Shown here: positions 1 to 6,459 of the stretch, in pieces
Numbering within the stretch: position 1 is the first letter of the stretch
Layout of the letters: every line of letters begins with the position of its first letter
DNA from: Emcibacteraceae bacterium
GTDB taxonomy: Bacteria > Pseudomonadota > Alphaproteobacteria > Sphingomonadales > Emcibacteraceae
Assembly (NCBI GenBank): GCA_016763335.1
Contig: JAESUD010000283.1
Location: 1-7,259 of the forward strand
Direction: 5' to 3'
Length of the DNA: 7,259 bases
Program-made: the position numbers and the translations under genes
Notes under the pieces: generated by a model
Databases searched by the model: none
Seen by the model: the letters and a program-made list of their open reading frames with translations, nothing else
Told to the model about the DNA's origin: nothing

Positions 1-693
1 AAAGCTTTGGCTTTGTGATGATGCATGAAGGTGGCATTTACCATTCTGCCAATATGAAAAAGCACTTCTTGGTTCCATACTGTGATGTGAATTACTGCCC
101 GTGACAAAACTTTCATCGATGATATAAGCAGCTTTTTCAAATCCGGCATTTATATCGCCATATGACCATTCATTTGATGGCTCTCCCATCGGCAGCTTAT
201 CTTCACCGGCAACAGCAAAGTCGCGGGCAGTCCATTTAACTTTTTTGGTTTTAAATCCGCGCGTTGCCGAGTTGATATCTTCATGAGCATCTGGCCCGCC
301 GGGATAAAGACTATCAAGGGGATCAAGGGTAAAGGGTAGTGCTTCATAAGTGATCTTAATTTTTTCGAGCGCTTCTGCCGCAATGCTTTCATTAATGGCG
401 GCAATCGCCAAAATAGGTTGGCCAACATATTTTGGGCTATTGGTCAGCATCGGATTAGCTGGTGGCGGCGGTGGCGGGACATCATCAGCGGTTAAAATTC
501 CAACCACACCGTCCATAGCAAGTGCCTCTGATGCATCCATGCTGGTGACATTGGCGTTTGGCATAGGGCTAAGCAGCATTTTGATATAAACCATGCCGTC
601 CGCTTTGAAATCTTCGGCATATTTGGCTTTACCAGTAATTTTTGCCCGCACGTCCGGCGGGGTAAAATTTTTACCTATGAGGTTATATGCCAT
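1..693 (-). CDS. Xanthine dehydrogenase-family molybdopterin-binding (large) subunit, N-terminal part
   Basis: Partial gene: 231 codons are open from the ATG at 693 to the left edge, and the family is usually 700-800 residues, so about two thirds is missing. The N-terminus has the usual large-subunit opening (VRAKITGKAKYAEDF, residues 15-29), then a VGQP segment (90-93), then HHSMEPRSA (203-211), the conserved MEP(H/R) region of the molybdenum-binding domain. It ends in SSQSQ, where a conserved glutamine lies near the cofactor. In this family the enzyme hydroxylates a ring carbon or aldehyde using water and passes electrons to FAD and 2Fe-2S subunits, which would be encoded further left. A good ribosome site (AGGGAG) precedes the ATG. 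It is divergent from marR and probably under its control. Residues 73-78 are six consecutive prolines. The substrate is not readable; nicotinate-like or other N-heterocyclic acids are guesses. The family call is firm. Confidence 0.88.
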   Translation of the reverse strand, partial: MAYNLIGKNFTPPDVRAKITGKAKYAEDFKADGMVYIKMLLSPMPNANVTSMDASEALAMDGVVGILTADDVPPPPPPANPMLTNSPKYVGQPILAIAAINESIAAEALEKIKITYEALPFTLDPLDSLYPGGPDAHEDINSATRGFKTKKVKWTARDFAVAGEDKLPMGEPSNEWSYGDINAGFEKAAYIIDESFVTGSNSHHSMEPRSAFSYWQNGKCHLHASSQSQSF

Positions 694-793
694 TTGCCAC
701 TCCCTACTTTTGATTTTTTGATTATTATGAATTTTAAGTAATAAGTTTAATCAATGCAATGACAAAGATTTACTTAACAATTGGATTTAAGTA

Positions 794-811
794 CTATTGC
801 TATAATAACGA
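794..811. promoter_or_regulatory. Putative MarR operator, marR promoter copy
   Basis: CTATTGCTATAATAACGA matches the best copy of the cluster's shared palindrome (6399-6416) at 14 of 18 positions. It covers the marR -10 hexamer, so binding here would block marR transcription, the usual autorepression layout for MarR proteins. This is the least symmetric copy. Assignment to the MarR protein is inferred from position and recurrence. Confidence 0.55.
798..806 (+). promoter_or_regulatory. Extended -10 promoter element for marR
   Basis: TGCTATAAT is a perfect TGnTATAAT extended -10. No good -35 lies at standard spacing (TTAACA at 774-779 is 21 nt away), which fits an extended -10 promoter. Transcription would start near 813, downstream of the ATG at 759 and about 20 nt before the ATG at 834, and this decides the marR start. 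Confidence 0.5.
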
Positions 812-833
812 ATTATTCGGATGCCATACTATA

Positions 834-1259
834 ATGAAATTTACTGAAAAAGATAAACTGGAATTTAATGCCGGGTTTCTTCTGCGTCGTGCTTTTAAGA
901 AATCACGTAAAATCATGCTTGATAGAATATCAGACTATAAGCTTACACCAATGCAGACCTCAGCTCTTCATGCGCTCGTCGAAAATGGACCGACATCACA
1001 AAATAAACTAGGCCGTTATATTGGCATGGAGCCGGGCAATATGCATGGTTTGGTGGAACGTTTGAGTAAAAAAAATCTCCTTACCAGTCGTAGAGATGAA
1101 CTCGATGCAAGGCACTATGTCTTGGAACTTACCGAACATGGCAAAGAAGTTTCGGAGGCTGTCATCCCCCTTCGCTATCTGGCAAGTGAAGAAGTACTCT
1201 CACCACTGACGGCAAAAGAACGAAAAAGATTTCTTGAACTGCTTCTTAAACTTACCTGA
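834..1259 (+). CDS. MarR-family transcriptional regulator
   Basis: A 141-residue winged-helix regulator of normal MarR length. The helix-turn-helix core runs from about residue 38 (TPMQTSALHALVENGPTSQNKLGRYIG...) through a recognition helix near 66-80. It is followed by the wing RRDELDARHYVLELT (86-100), with the conserved D-x-R followed by L-x-L-T. Basic N-terminal and long C-terminal helices would form the dimer. The reading frame is open from an ATG at 759, but the first 25 codons lie over the predicted promoter and look unlike MarR sequence, so I choose the ATG at 834, whose ribosome site is weak. It is divergent from the molybdenum hydroxylase gene. MarR proteins often repress degradation operons and release DNA on binding the pathway substrate or an intermediate (for example NicR and PicR in pyridine-carboxylate pathways). 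The effector is unknown. Confidence 0.9.
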   Translation: MKFTEKDKLEFNAGFLLRRAFKKSRKIMLDRISDYKLTPMQTSALHALVENGPTSQNKLGRYIGMEPGNMHGLVERLSKKNLLTSRRDELDARHYVLELTEHGKEVSEAVIPLRYLASEEVLSPLTAKERKRFLELLLKLT

Positions 1260-1262
1260 AGC

Positions 1263-2324
1263 TTAAAAGGCCACAGGCTTGTTTCCTTCATAAGCTTGCT
1301 GCAACATCTCTCTTACGGATTTAAAATCTACGGGTTTTGGGTTAAAAGGGGTTGTGGCGACCGTTTCCCGCGCGACTGTATCTAGGTCTTCTTCTCTCAT
1401 GCCCAGTTCTTTCAGGCTTTTCGGTACATTAATTTCTCTGGCAAATTCATAAACCCCGCCTGATGCGCTTAAAGTGCCCATCGTTGCCGTAATTAATTTC
1501 ATAGCTTCCGGTGCCGCCATTTCATTATAGGCAATAGCATAAGGCAAAATGACACTATTGGATTGCCCGTGGGGTATGCCGTGGTATCCACCGAGTACAT
1601 GGCAGAGTTTATGATGAATGGCGATGCCGGCAAGGTTTACACAATAACCGCTTAACATGCCGCCGTAGAGAACTTTGGCCCGGGCCGTTAAATCATCAGG
1701 ATTTTTAATGCTGCCTTTAAGGCCGGATATTAAGGCCTTGACCCCTTGCACGGCAAACATGTCAGATAGGGGGTTTTTTACCTTGGAATATAGCGCTTCG
1801 ACGCAGTGGGCCAGGCTATTCATTCCAGTGGCCCCGGTATTGGCTGCATTTAATGATGTGGTAAGCACGGGGTCATAAATAGTCGTTCTGGCAATTACTT
1901 TGTTATCGCGGCCCGTTTTTTTATGATTACCAATAAGCATCCCGTAAATCGGTGTGCTTTCAGAACCGCAAGGTGTTGTTGAAATTACTATAAATTTTGC
2001 ATCACGTCTAAGGGTAATGGCTTTGCCGATACCGATGGTTGACCCACCACCAATGGCAACAATACAGTCAGCCTTTTTCTCGGTATATAACGCAAGCGCG
2101 GCCATGGCTACATGTTCGGGGCAGTGGGGTTCGACACCATCAAAAATAGCCACACACATATTATCAAGGCTGCTGATAATATGTGAAATGCGTGCCAGCA
2201 TACCTTTACTACAAGCAATCATTACCCGCATCCCACCGAGGGCTATAACCTCTTCTTTTAGTCTTAACGCGGAATTTTCACCAAACACTGCCTTGTTCGG
2301 AGCAGGGTTATATTCAAACTTCAT
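1263..2324 (-). CDS. Iron-type alcohol dehydrogenase, maleylacetate reductase group
   Basis: 353 residues, the usual length of maleylacetate reductases, which reduce maleylacetate to 3-oxoadipate with NAD(P)H at the end of hydroxyquinol and chlorocatechol pathways. Family hallmarks in order: MKFEYNPAPNKAVFG at the start; the nucleotide-binding AIGGGSTIGIGKAI (90-103); GSESTPIYG (120-128); KTGRD (136-140); TGMNSLAHCVEALY (166-179); HHKLCHVLGG (237-246); and PHG (251-253). Histidines 173, 238/242 and 252 sit at the metal positions of iron-type dehydrogenases. Asn169 stands where classic members carry Asp, as I recall being usual in the maleylacetate reductase branch. GGAG lies 7 nt before the ATG. 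It is single-gene, divergent from the aldolase operon and convergent with marR (3 nt apart). The actual substrate could be a different unsaturated oxo-acid, because neighbouring genes belong to another lower pathway. Confidence 0.85.
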   Translation of the reverse strand: MKFEYNPAPNKAVFGENSALRLKEEVIALGGMRVMIACSKGMLARISHIISSLDNMCVAIFDGVEPHCPEHVAMAALALYTEKKADCIVAIGGGSTIGIGKAITLRRDAKFIVISTTPCGSESTPIYGMLIGNHKKTGRDNKVIARTTIYDPVLTTSLNAANTGATGMNSLAHCVEALYSKVKNPLSDMFAVQGVKALISGLKGSIKNPDDLTARAKVLYGGMLSGYCVNLAGIAIHHKLCHVLGGYHGIPHGQSNSVILPYAIAYNEMAAPEAMKLITATMGTLSASGGVYEFAREINVPKSLKELGMREEDLDTVARETVATTPFNPKPVDFKSVREMLQQAYEGNKPVAF

Positions 2325-2340
2325 TTCTTTACTCCAATGC

Positions 2341-2368
2341 TTGACAGTTAACCTTCAATTAGTATTAT
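2341..2368 (+). promoter_or_regulatory. Predicted sigma-70 promoter for the aldolase-monooxygenase operon
   Basis: A perfect -35 TTGACA (2341-2346), a 16-nt spacer and -10 TATTAT (2363-2368, five of six consensus) give a start near 2375, about 50 nt before the ATG. The -10 and start point lie inside the shared palindrome. Confidence 0.55.
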
Positions 2369-2379
2369 TATAATAACAA
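2362..2379. promoter_or_regulatory. Putative MarR operator between the reductase and aldolase genes
   Basis: GTATTATTATAATAACAA matches the 6399-6416 copy at 16 of 18 positions and contains the perfect 12-bp palindrome TTATTATAATAA (2365-2376). It overlaps the predicted -10 of both divergent promoters, so one bound dimer could silence both directions. Confidence 0.65.
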
Positions 2380-2393
2380 TTAAAAAGTGACAA
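2364..2393 (-). promoter_or_regulatory. Predicted promoter for the reductase gene
   Basis: On the minus strand TTGTCA (2388-2393) is followed by TATAAT (2367-2372, 15-nt spacer) or AATAAT (2364-2369, 18-nt spacer). The -10 falls within the shared palindrome. The spacing is not ideal for either choice, so exact assignment is uncertain. Confidence 0.4.
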
Positions 2394-2427
2394 TGCTTTT
2401 TATGAATTATATCAAATATGGAATTTA

Positions 2428-3096
2428 ATGATGAGTGATGATCTGCTGGACCGACTGAAAAAAATTGATAGTTGCGCGGTTTCGGATGCTATGGATAGCC
2501 TCGGCCTTGCTGGTGGAGTAACCGGGATCAATAATCAAACCACAAAAGATAAAATAGTCGGTCGCGCCTTAACGGTTGAACTTGGTGCTAAGGCTCCGGA
2601 AGGGGGTAGTGCAAAACACCTTTGCTCCGGCGCAATAGAGAGCGGTAAACCTGGTAACATCGTCGTTATTGAACAGCGTACAGGTATTGATGCCGCCGGA
2701 TGGGGCGGGGTACTTTCTAATGCTGCTCAGCACAATGGCATTGAAGGTGTTATTGTCGATGGACCTGCCCGCGATATAGATGAAGCGGCGGGCCTTGGCT
2801 TTAGCGTTTACGCCCGTTCACACACGGCGCGTACGGCAAGAGGCCGCATTTACGAACAATGCTTCAACCGGGAAATTACCGTTGGTGATGTTAAAGTGAA
2901 TAAGGGCGATTATGTTATCGCTGATGGCAGTGCGGTGGTTTTTATTCCGGCGGCTCAGGCCGAACAGGTGATTAAAATTGCCGAAAGAATTGTCGCTAAG
3001 GAAAAGCTTATGACTGAAGCGGTGCGTTCAGGATCGCCGGTTGGAAATGTGATGGGTTCAAATTATGAAAATATGCTTGATGATATGGGTAAATAA
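2428..3096 (+). CDS. RraA-like class II aldolase, LigK/HMG-aldolase type
   Basis: 222 residues, the normal length of the RraA-like family. In degradation operons its members are divalent-metal aldolases that split 4-hydroxy-4-methyl-2-oxoglutarate or 4-carboxy-4-hydroxy-2-oxoadipate (CHA) into pyruvate plus pyruvate or oxaloacetate. Visible hallmarks are AVSDAMDSLG (17-26), GWGGVLSNAAQHNGIEGVIVDG (91-112) and the catalytic/metal pair Arg115-Asp116 in PARD, then GDYVIADGSAVVFIP (160-174). True RraA proteins, which bind RNase E, are about 160 residues and lack the C-terminal extension seen here, so the aldolase reading is preferred. Two ATGs occur in tandem (2428 and 2431) after a weak GGA site; either may be used. 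It is followed 2 nt later by the flavin monooxygenase gene, so translation is probably coupled. A LigJ-like hydratase at the right edge would make CHA, which supports the LigK-type role. Confidence 0.82.
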   Translation: MMSDDLLDRLKKIDSCAVSDAMDSLGLAGGVTGINNQTTKDKIVGRALTVELGAKAPEGGSAKHLCSGAIESGKPGNIVVIEQRTGIDAAGWGGVLSNAAQHNGIEGVIVDGPARDIDEAAGLGFSVYARSHTARTARGRIYEQCFNREITVGDVKVNKGDYVIADGSAVVFIPAAQAEQVIKIAERIVAKEKLMTEAVRSGSPVGNVMGSNYENMLDDMGK

Positions 3097-3098
3097 CC

Positions 3099-4286
3099 AT
3101 GGATAAATCAACGAAAATTATCATTTCCGGTGCTGGCATAGGAGGATTAACCGCCGCCGCATGTTTATTGCAAGAAGGGTATGATGTACGTGTTTATGAA
3201 CAGGCCCCTTCACTTGGTGAGGTCGGCGCGGGCATTCAAACGAGCGCCAATGCGGTTAAAGTGCTTCATCATATTGGTCTTGCTGAAAAGTTGGCGGACG
3301 TTTGTGTAAAACCAAAATCATTCGAATTTCGCTTATTCAACAGTGGTGAAGTACTTCATAAAATCCCACTCGCCGACGCCCACGAAAAAGCCCACGGCGC
3401 GCCTTATTATCATGTGCACAGAAGCGATATTCATGAAATTCTTGCAAACAGAGTTCTTGAACTTGATCCAGATTGCATCACTTTAAATTCAAGAGCCATT
3501 GGCTTTGATGAAAATGAAGAGGGTGTGACTTTAAATCTAGCGGACGGTCGGAAAATATCCGGTGATGTATTAATTGGTGCCGATGGTATAAAATCACCTA
3601 TTCGCGACCAGATAATCGGTGTAACAAGCCCGAACTTTACCGGGCAAGTAGCTTGGCGCGCGACGGTTCCCGTCGAAAAATTACCTGCTGATTTTATGGA
3701 TAAAATAGTAGCGATCTGGTGCGGGCCTAAAAAACATGCCGTGGTTTATTATCTTCGTTCTGGCAAGGTGCTTAATTTTGTCGGATGCGTTGAAAATGAT
3801 ACATGGACCGAGGAAAGCTGGACCGTAAAAGCATCATGGGATGATCTTAAGACCGACTTTGCTGGCTGGAACGAGGAAATCCAGATCATTATTGATAATA
3901 TAGATAAAGATAAATGTTATCGCTGGGCGCTTAATAACCGTAAACCCGTGGATAACTGGCGCACGGAAAAGGCCGTTGTCATGGGCGATGCAGCTCATGC
4001 GACTTTACCATATATGGCATCGGGTGCCGTTATGGCGATTGAGGACGCAGCAGTACTTATGCGGTCATTTAATGCCTGTGATGACGTGACAGAAGCCCTC
4101 GATATGTTTCAGAGAAACCGCCTTGAACGTACGGCGCGCATCGTTAATGAAAGCACCGAACATGGTGATCTATACCATTTATCGACCCGTGAAGAATTTG
4201 AAGCGGGCTTCGGTAAAAAGAACATCGCTAAAGAAAGAAATCAGTGGCTTTATGCCTATGACCCATTAACGGTAGAATTAATTTAA
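3099..4286 (+). CDS. Class A FAD-dependent aromatic monooxygenase (salicylate / 3-hydroxybenzoate / 6-hydroxynicotinate hydroxylase-like)
   Basis: 395 residues, matching single-component aromatic hydroxylases that use NAD(P)H and O2 to hydroxylate, sometimes with decarboxylation, a phenolic or hydroxypyridine acid. The sequence shows the Rossmann FAD motif GAGIGG (11-16) and an acidic residue ending the second strand (Glu34). It also has the DG motif GADGIKSPIRD (160-170), the GD motif MGDAAHATLP (295-304), and an ASGAVMAIEDAAVL helix (307-320). The ending WLYAYDPLTVEL resembles 3-hydroxybenzoate 6-hydroxylase and 6-hydroxynicotinate 3-monooxygenase relatives. It is cytoplasmic with no leader. 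The start follows the aldolase stop by 2 nt, with GGG about 10 nt upstream, so it is the second gene of a two-gene operon. It ends 5 nt from the convergent transporter gene. The family call is strong; the substrate is open. Confidence 0.9.
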   Translation: MDKSTKIIISGAGIGGLTAAACLLQEGYDVRVYEQAPSLGEVGAGIQTSANAVKVLHHIGLAEKLADVCVKPKSFEFRLFNSGEVLHKIPLADAHEKAHGAPYYHVHRSDIHEILANRVLELDPDCITLNSRAIGFDENEEGVTLNLADGRKISGDVLIGADGIKSPIRDQIIGVTSPNFTGQVAWRATVPVEKLPADFMDKIVAIWCGPKKHAVVYYLRSGKVLNFVGCVENDTWTEESWTVKASWDDLKTDFAGWNEEIQIIIDNIDKDKCYRWALNNRKPVDNWRTEKAVVMGDAAHATLPYMASGAVMAIEDAAVLMRSFNACDDVTEALDMFQRNRLERTARIVNESTEHGDLYHLSTREEFEAGFGKKNIAKERNQWLYAYDPLTVELI

Positions 4287-4291
4287 TAAGT

Positions 4292-5566
4292 TTAATATTC
4301 ACCCTGTTTTTGAAGCCAATCTCGATAAGTGGTGCGGACAAAAAATAGTGAAACTGTGGCGGCAAGCGATAATGCAATTAGCAAATAAAAGGCACTGTCA
4401 TAATTGCCGGAATGATCATACATCATGCCAGTAACATAAGGTCCGGCAGCAAAGCCGGCCGATAAAATCATAGTCATGGTGCCAACAGTGCGCGGTAAAA
4501 TTGCCGGGCCAAAGGCTTGTCGGCAAAGATACGGTACATCAACAACTGTGCCGCCGTGGGATATGCCGCGCGCGACACAAAAAGCGATAAGCGTTTCAAT
4601 GCCGCCCACAGGAAATGCGAAAATGACCCCAAGCCCGATGGATAGATAGCAAATCATTACCCCTTTGACGGCGATTTTATCAAACAACCAACCAAAGCAG
4701 ACCTTGCCTAAAATGCTAATGGTCATAATCAGGCTAAAGGCCCATCTCGCCGTATCACGGCCAAGTCCCACATCTTTATCAATATATTCGACTGTATGCT
4801 GCAACATACCCTGATCAACAAAACCGATCAGAAATACACCAATGCCAATGGCAATGAATGTTTTTCCTTTTACGGCTTTAGCAAAATTTAAAAACTCAGC
4901 AGGTAAATTTTTGTCGTTCGTTATATTTTTAATGCCTTCGGTTTTAACGCCAATATCATCCGGGCTTTCACGGGCAATGAATAAAAATAACGGTAATGCA
5001 AAAAACCAGATGCCCGCGCTTAATATGGCTACAGTGATGCGCCAGCCATATTTGATCAGCAGTGGTTCCATAACAAATGTAAGGGTCGCCCCGGCGGCAG
5101 ATGTGCCAAGAAGCGCAAAGCCGAGCGCGAGGCCGATGCGGCCATGAAACCAACGGGATACAATAACTTTTACCGTGATAACGAGGCTAATAGAGCCAAG
5201 ACCTAAAAAGGCGCCAATTACGACTAAATGCCATAACTCGGTGATGAAAATAAATGAAATCATCGTCAGGCCGACAATGATACTGGTGATTAGGGTCGTT
5301 AGCTTGGTACCAAAACGCTGAATAAACTGGCCAACGAAAAAGGCGGCAATAGCCCCGGATAAAAACTTTGTACTGGCAAGGATTGTTACATCACTTCTGG
5401 ACCAGCCAAATTGATCGCTCATCGGCCCATATAAAAGCGGCAACATAACCGTAGGAATACCGAAGATGAACATGTGACAAACAAAAGAAACCAGAACAAC
5501 CATCCAACCGTAATAAAACAAGGCAGGGCGTTCTTTTCCGGTGAAATAAGTGTCAATGAAATTCAT
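4292..5566 (-). CDS. MFS transporter, monocarboxylate/aromatic-acid type
   Basis: 424 residues with about twelve hydrophobic segments split 6+6 by a hydrophilic loop near 198-232, the standard major facilitator layout. The beginning FYYGWMVVLVSF (17-28), then FGWSRSDVTI (53-62), and SRWFHGRIGLALGFALLG (137-154) between helices 4 and 5, are typical of the MCT/oxalate-formate antiporter-like group that often carries carboxylic acids. The C-terminal half keeps GKVCFGWLFDKI (287-298). The gene lies 15 nt behind the HD-domain gene and is probably co-transcribed with it. No clear Shine-Dalgarno is visible; instead the start is preceded by a near copy of itself (see the 10-bp direct repeat). It is probably the inner-membrane importer of the pathway substrate, inferred from context only. 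Confidence 0.88.
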   Translation of the reverse strand: MNFIDTYFTGKERPALFYYGWMVVLVSFVCHMFIFGIPTVMLPLLYGPMSDQFGWSRSDVTILASTKFLSGAIAAFFVGQFIQRFGTKLTTLITSIIVGLTMISFIFITELWHLVVIGAFLGLGSISLVITVKVIVSRWFHGRIGLALGFALLGTSAAGATLTFVMEPLLIKYGWRITVAILSAGIWFFALPLFLFIARESPDDIGVKTEGIKNITNDKNLPAEFLNFAKAVKGKTFIAIGIGVFLIGFVDQGMLQHTVEYIDKDVGLGRDTARWAFSLIMTISILGKVCFGWLFDKIAVKGVMICYLSIGLGVIFAFPVGGIETLIAFCVARGISHGGTVVDVPYLCRQAFGPAILPRTVGTMTMILSAGFAAGPYVTGMMYDHSGNYDSAFYLLIALSLAATVSLFFVRTTYRDWLQKQGEY

Positions 5567-5580
5567 TTTGTGAAATTCAT
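5557..5580 (-). repeat. 10-bp direct repeat duplicating the transporter start
   Basis: TGAAATTCAT occurs at 5557-5566 and again at 5571-5580. On the minus strand each copy reads ATGAATTTCA, so there are two start codons 14 nt apart. The upstream ATG encodes only five codons (MNFTK) and then a TGA that overlaps the transporter ATG. This could allow termination-reinitiation, or it could be a chance slippage product. Confidence 0.5.
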
Positions 5581-5581
5581 A

Positions 5582-6370
5582 TTATAGGAAATTATTGGGG
5601 AAAATCATTGTTCGCCACATATGGGCGGATGGGCTATCGTCATATCCAAGCCCTTCTTTCGGCTGCTTGAAATGGCGCCCGATAATATCTTCAAAGTCTT
5701 CTATTTCAACGGAAACATTCGGATCAAATGAATATACATCATTTATGGTAATTTGCCGTGCGGACATATACCATTTGTGATTGCGAGCATATTCGGCGTC
5801 CTTGGCCACATAAGGTTCCGGTTTAAAATCTTCACCAAAATAACGAATATAGGCTTTCGGATAACTATATCCCACATCTTCATCGGCATAAAATCGTAAG
5901 GATTGATGATATTTAATGGCCCATGACACTTCTTCGTCAACATAGGGCGCGACAAGTTGCGATCCCCAATAACCATGATCCATTCTGATCAGGCCGCCGA
6001 CAGAAATGTCATGCAAAAGACAAGCAAGAACGATTTTTTCCGGAAGGCCGTTTAATTTGGCAAGGCGTGCGCTTTGCAACATATGCTGAACCGAACCAAA
6101 CCGTTTTTTATAAAATTCAATAAGGGTTGGTTTGTCCGACATTCTGGCGAGACGGGGATCATGACCCATCATGAAAAGTTTATCGCGTTTTATGCCGCGA
6201 ACAATCGGTTTGCTCTCAACGCCATATGTAGTGCAAACCTTTGACTTGACGATTATTGTATCAAGCTCTTGCCCCATTGCCTGTTCTAACGCATCCGCTT
6301 TTTCAGATGCGGACATAGCAGCAAGGGCTGATGCGCCGCCTATCGAGGCTAGAAATTTACGTCTATCCAT
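5582..6370 (-). CDS. Tat-leader HD-domain metalloprotein (hydrolase or HD-type diiron enzyme)
   Basis: 262 residues. The N-terminus MDRRKFLASIGGASALAAMSA has a twin-arginine RRxFL motif, an alanine/glycine-rich hydrophobic stretch, and a possible cleavage site after Ala27, so export in folded, metal-loaded form is likely. The body carries an HD metal site: His96, His120-Asp121 (CLLHD), His132 (DHGYWGSQL), His155 (IKYHQSL), and a distal Asp, best candidate Asp211 (INDVYSFD). HD proteins are mostly metal-dependent phosphohydrolases, but a branch (myo-inositol oxygenase, PhnZ) uses the same six ligands for a mixed-valent diiron oxygenase. I cannot tell which applies. It is the first gene of an operon with the MFS carrier and diverges from the LigJ-like amidohydrolase, so a role in the same catabolic pathway is likely. 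The ribosome site is weak (AAAAAAGA). Confidence 0.75.
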   Translation of the reverse strand: MDRRKFLASIGGASALAAMSASEKADALEQAMGQELDTIIVKSKVCTTYGVESKPIVRGIKRDKLFMMGHDPRLARMSDKPTLIEFYKKRFGSVQHMLQSARLAKLNGLPEKIVLACLLHDISVGGLIRMDHGYWGSQLVAPYVDEEVSWAIKYHQSLRFYADEDVGYSYPKAYIRYFGEDFKPEPYVAKDAEYARNHKWYMSARQITINDVYSFDPNVSVEIEDFEDIIGRHFKQPKEGLGYDDSPSAHMWRTMIFPNNFL

Positions 6371-6398
6371 ATCACATATATCTTTTTTGTTGAATTTA

Positions 6399-6416
6399 CT
6401 ATTATTATAATAACAG
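6399..6416. promoter_or_regulatory. Putative MarR operator, HD-domain operon copy
   Basis: CTATTATTATAATAACAG is the best copy of the cluster's shared site. Its core TTATTATAATAA (6402-6413) is a perfect palindrome, and the two outer positions (C/G and T/A) also pair; one inner pair mismatches. It begins 29 bp upstream of the HD gene start and overlaps its predicted -10. Confidence 0.68.
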
Positions 6417-6434
6417 ATAAAATTATTATTACAA
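6404..6434 (-). promoter_or_regulatory. Predicted promoter for the HD-protein/transporter operon
   Basis: On the minus strand TTGTAA (6429-6434) is followed 19 nt later by a perfect -10 TATAAT (6404-6409) inside the operator. The long spacer makes the -35 doubtful; the -10 is convincing by sequence and position. Confidence 0.4.
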
Positions 6435-6459
6435 GCTTGACACTAACTTTTAAAAATTG

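Larger units (their letters stand above)
694..833. promoter_or_regulatory. Divergent promoter region between the molybdenum hydroxylase gene and marR
   Basis: A 140-bp AT-rich gap holding both promoters. The marR side has a recognisable extended -10 and an operator-like site (listed separately). On the hydroxylase side the minus strand has TTGTCA (758-763) with TATTAC 16 nt further on, a possible but weak promoter. TTATTA at 722-727 and TAATAA at 739-744 form a loose inverted repeat that may be an extra regulator contact. No terminator or small gene is visible. Confidence 0.5.

Noticed and set aside
150..428. 92-codon minus-strand open frame
   Set aside because: It lies out of frame inside the molybdenum hydroxylase gene, whose own frame is fully open and has clear family motifs; the short frame's translation is basic and low in recognisable structure.
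1268..1284. Small GGCC/GGCTT hairpin near the end of the reductase gene as a terminator
   Set aside because: The stem is about five base pairs, includes a wobble pair, lies inside coding sequence and is not followed by a T run on either strand.
1954..2373. 139-codon plus-strand open frame opposite the reductase gene
   Set aside because: It is antisense to a well-supported maleylacetate reductase-like gene and covers the promoter and operator region; there is no ribosome site and no family resemblance.
2402..2428. Eight-codon leader peptide (MNYIKYGI) whose stop overlaps the aldolase ATG
   Set aside because: It has no ribosome site and no attenuator hairpin; in sequence this AT-rich, such a frame is expected by chance.
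2428..3096. RNase E inhibitor RraA as the function of the RraA-like gene
   Set aside because: The protein is about 60 residues longer than RraA, keeps the aldolase Arg-Asp pair and sits in a catabolic operon.
3885..3905. ATTATTGATAATA stretch in the monooxygenase gene as another operator
   Set aside because: It lacks the CTATTA/ATAACAG arms, lies deep in coding sequence and is explained by Ile-Asp-Asn codons.
6421..6434. AATTATTATTACAA as a fifth operator copy
   Set aside because: Only one half resembles the motif and there is no dyad; at most a weak auxiliary half-site.
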